Below, piece by piece: positions 5,056-5,537 of a stretch of 5,537 nt of DNA. The translations under genes were made by a program, and so were the position numbers. The DNA is taken from positions 1 through 5,537 of the forward strand of contig JAGHTQ010000006.1 of the NCBI GenBank assembly GCA_018065295.1, in the 5' to 3' direction. Source of the DNA: Candidatus Colimonas fimequi. GTDB taxonomy: Bacteria; Bacillota; Clostridia; Peptostreptococcales; Anaerovoracaceae. Under the pieces are notes generated by a model. That model made no database searches, was not told the DNA's origin, and saw only the letters and a list, made by a program, of their open reading frames with translations. Within the stretch, counting starts at the first letter, position 1. Each line of letters begins with the position of its first letter.

Positions 5056-5537
5056 TTAAGCTTCCTTAATAGCCAGTGTATCCATGTAGAACTGATCCAT
5101 TTCTTCCTTAGTTGAGAAGTTAACCAGGAACATGTAGTTACCCATAGCGCCTGAAAGTGCTTCTGATACAGGGCAATCCATCTTCATGTTTGCACCGTAC
5201 TTAGCACGGATTTCGTCACGGCTCATTACGTGGTCGATGCTGTCTCTAAGACCAACGAATGCACAGTAGAAGTGTTCGCCTTCTTCAAGGTCAGTCTTGT
5301 CAAATGCGATCATATCAGCCCAGATCTTGTAAACGTTAGTCGAGTTAGCGAAGTTGAGCATGTCAGGAGTGTTACCGCCTGAAGGACGCATGTTAACTTC
5401 CAGAGCTACTACATCGCCCTTCTTGCCAAGACCTTCCTGATCCTGCTGGAGTCTGAAGAATTCGAAGTGAACGAAACGGCTCTTAACTTCGAAGCTCTTT
5501 GCTGCTGCACGGCCGTATGCCTTAACATCTTCAGGCA
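5056..5537 (-). CDS. ATP-grasp domain protein (C-terminal part)
   Basis: The minus-strand frame is open from the window end to the TAA at 5056-5058, giving 159 visible residues; the start lies beyond the window. The ATG at 5391 is internal, since the frame continues upstream with conserved sequence. Visible motifs are RFVHFEFFRL (about residues 22-31) and ALEVNMRPSGGNTPDML (about 44-60). They match the end of the ATP-grasp fold, where the Glu and Asn of the EVN motif bind Mg-ATP and R-P-x-G-G closes the site. A tail of about 100 residues follows. ATP-grasp ligases join a carboxylate to an amine or thiol through an acyl phosphate. Such stand-alone proteins are often labelled carbamoyl-phosphate synthase large subunit-like, but nothing here supports carbamoyl phosphate synthesis. 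The substrate is unknown and the N-terminal part is needed to classify it. A clear terminator follows, so it is the last gene of its unit. Confidence 0.75.
   Translation of the reverse strand, partial: PEDVKAYGRAAAKSFEVKSRFVHFEFFRLQQDQEGLGKKGDVVALEVNMRPSGGNTPDMLNFANSTNVYKIWADMIAFDKTDLEEGEHFYCAFVGLRDSIDHVMSRDEIRAKYGANMKMDCPVSEALSGAMGNYMFLVNFSTKEEMDQFYMDTLAIKEA

Overview
The window looks like chromosomal DNA of an anaerobic, fermentative low-to-mid GC Gram-positive bacterium, most likely of class Clostridia (inference). It carries a ferredoxin-dependent 2-oxoacid oxidoreductase next to a class III CoA-transferase, strong AGGAGG-type ribosome binding sites, TATAAT-type promoters, and a strong preference for AAG lysine codons. 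Species cannot be fixed from this sequence alone.

Left part (1-2187, + strand): the end of a 2-oxoacid:ferredoxin oxidoreductase operon. It holds the C-terminal part of the TPP-binding beta subunit, overlapping by one base the complete gamma subunit. A perfect 10-bp hairpin without a U-tract follows, then a complete CaiB/BaiF-type CoA-transferase of the FldA/HadA kind. Together they suggest oxidative decarboxylation of a 2-oxoacid (probably from an amino acid) to an acyl-CoA with reduction of ferredoxin, and exchange of CoA between acids. The substrate is not determined.

Middle (2188-3883, + strand): a probable promoter, then a two-gene ABC exporter of the polysaccharide/teichoic acid type (TagGH, Wzm-Wzt). 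The permease is ordinary. The ATP-binding subunit has lost the Walker A lysine, the signature-motif serine and the H-loop histidine, but keeps the Walker B Asp-Glu. It may be a pseudo-ATPase that needs an active partner encoded elsewhere. A strong terminator closes this unit and probably also serves the convergent gene.

Right part (3884-5537, - strand): a complete short-chain dehydrogenase/reductase with its own extended -10 promoter and strong ribosome binding site. Upstream of that promoter lies a GC-rich array of three imperfect 71-74-base tandem repeats plus a partial fourth, each with an internal dyad. Next come a bidirectional-looking terminator and the C-terminal part of an ATP-grasp protein that continues past the window end.

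The observations most worth follow-up are the degenerate ABC ATPase and the dyad-bearing tandem repeat array. No phage, insertion sequence, tRNA, rRNA or CRISPR array was seen.
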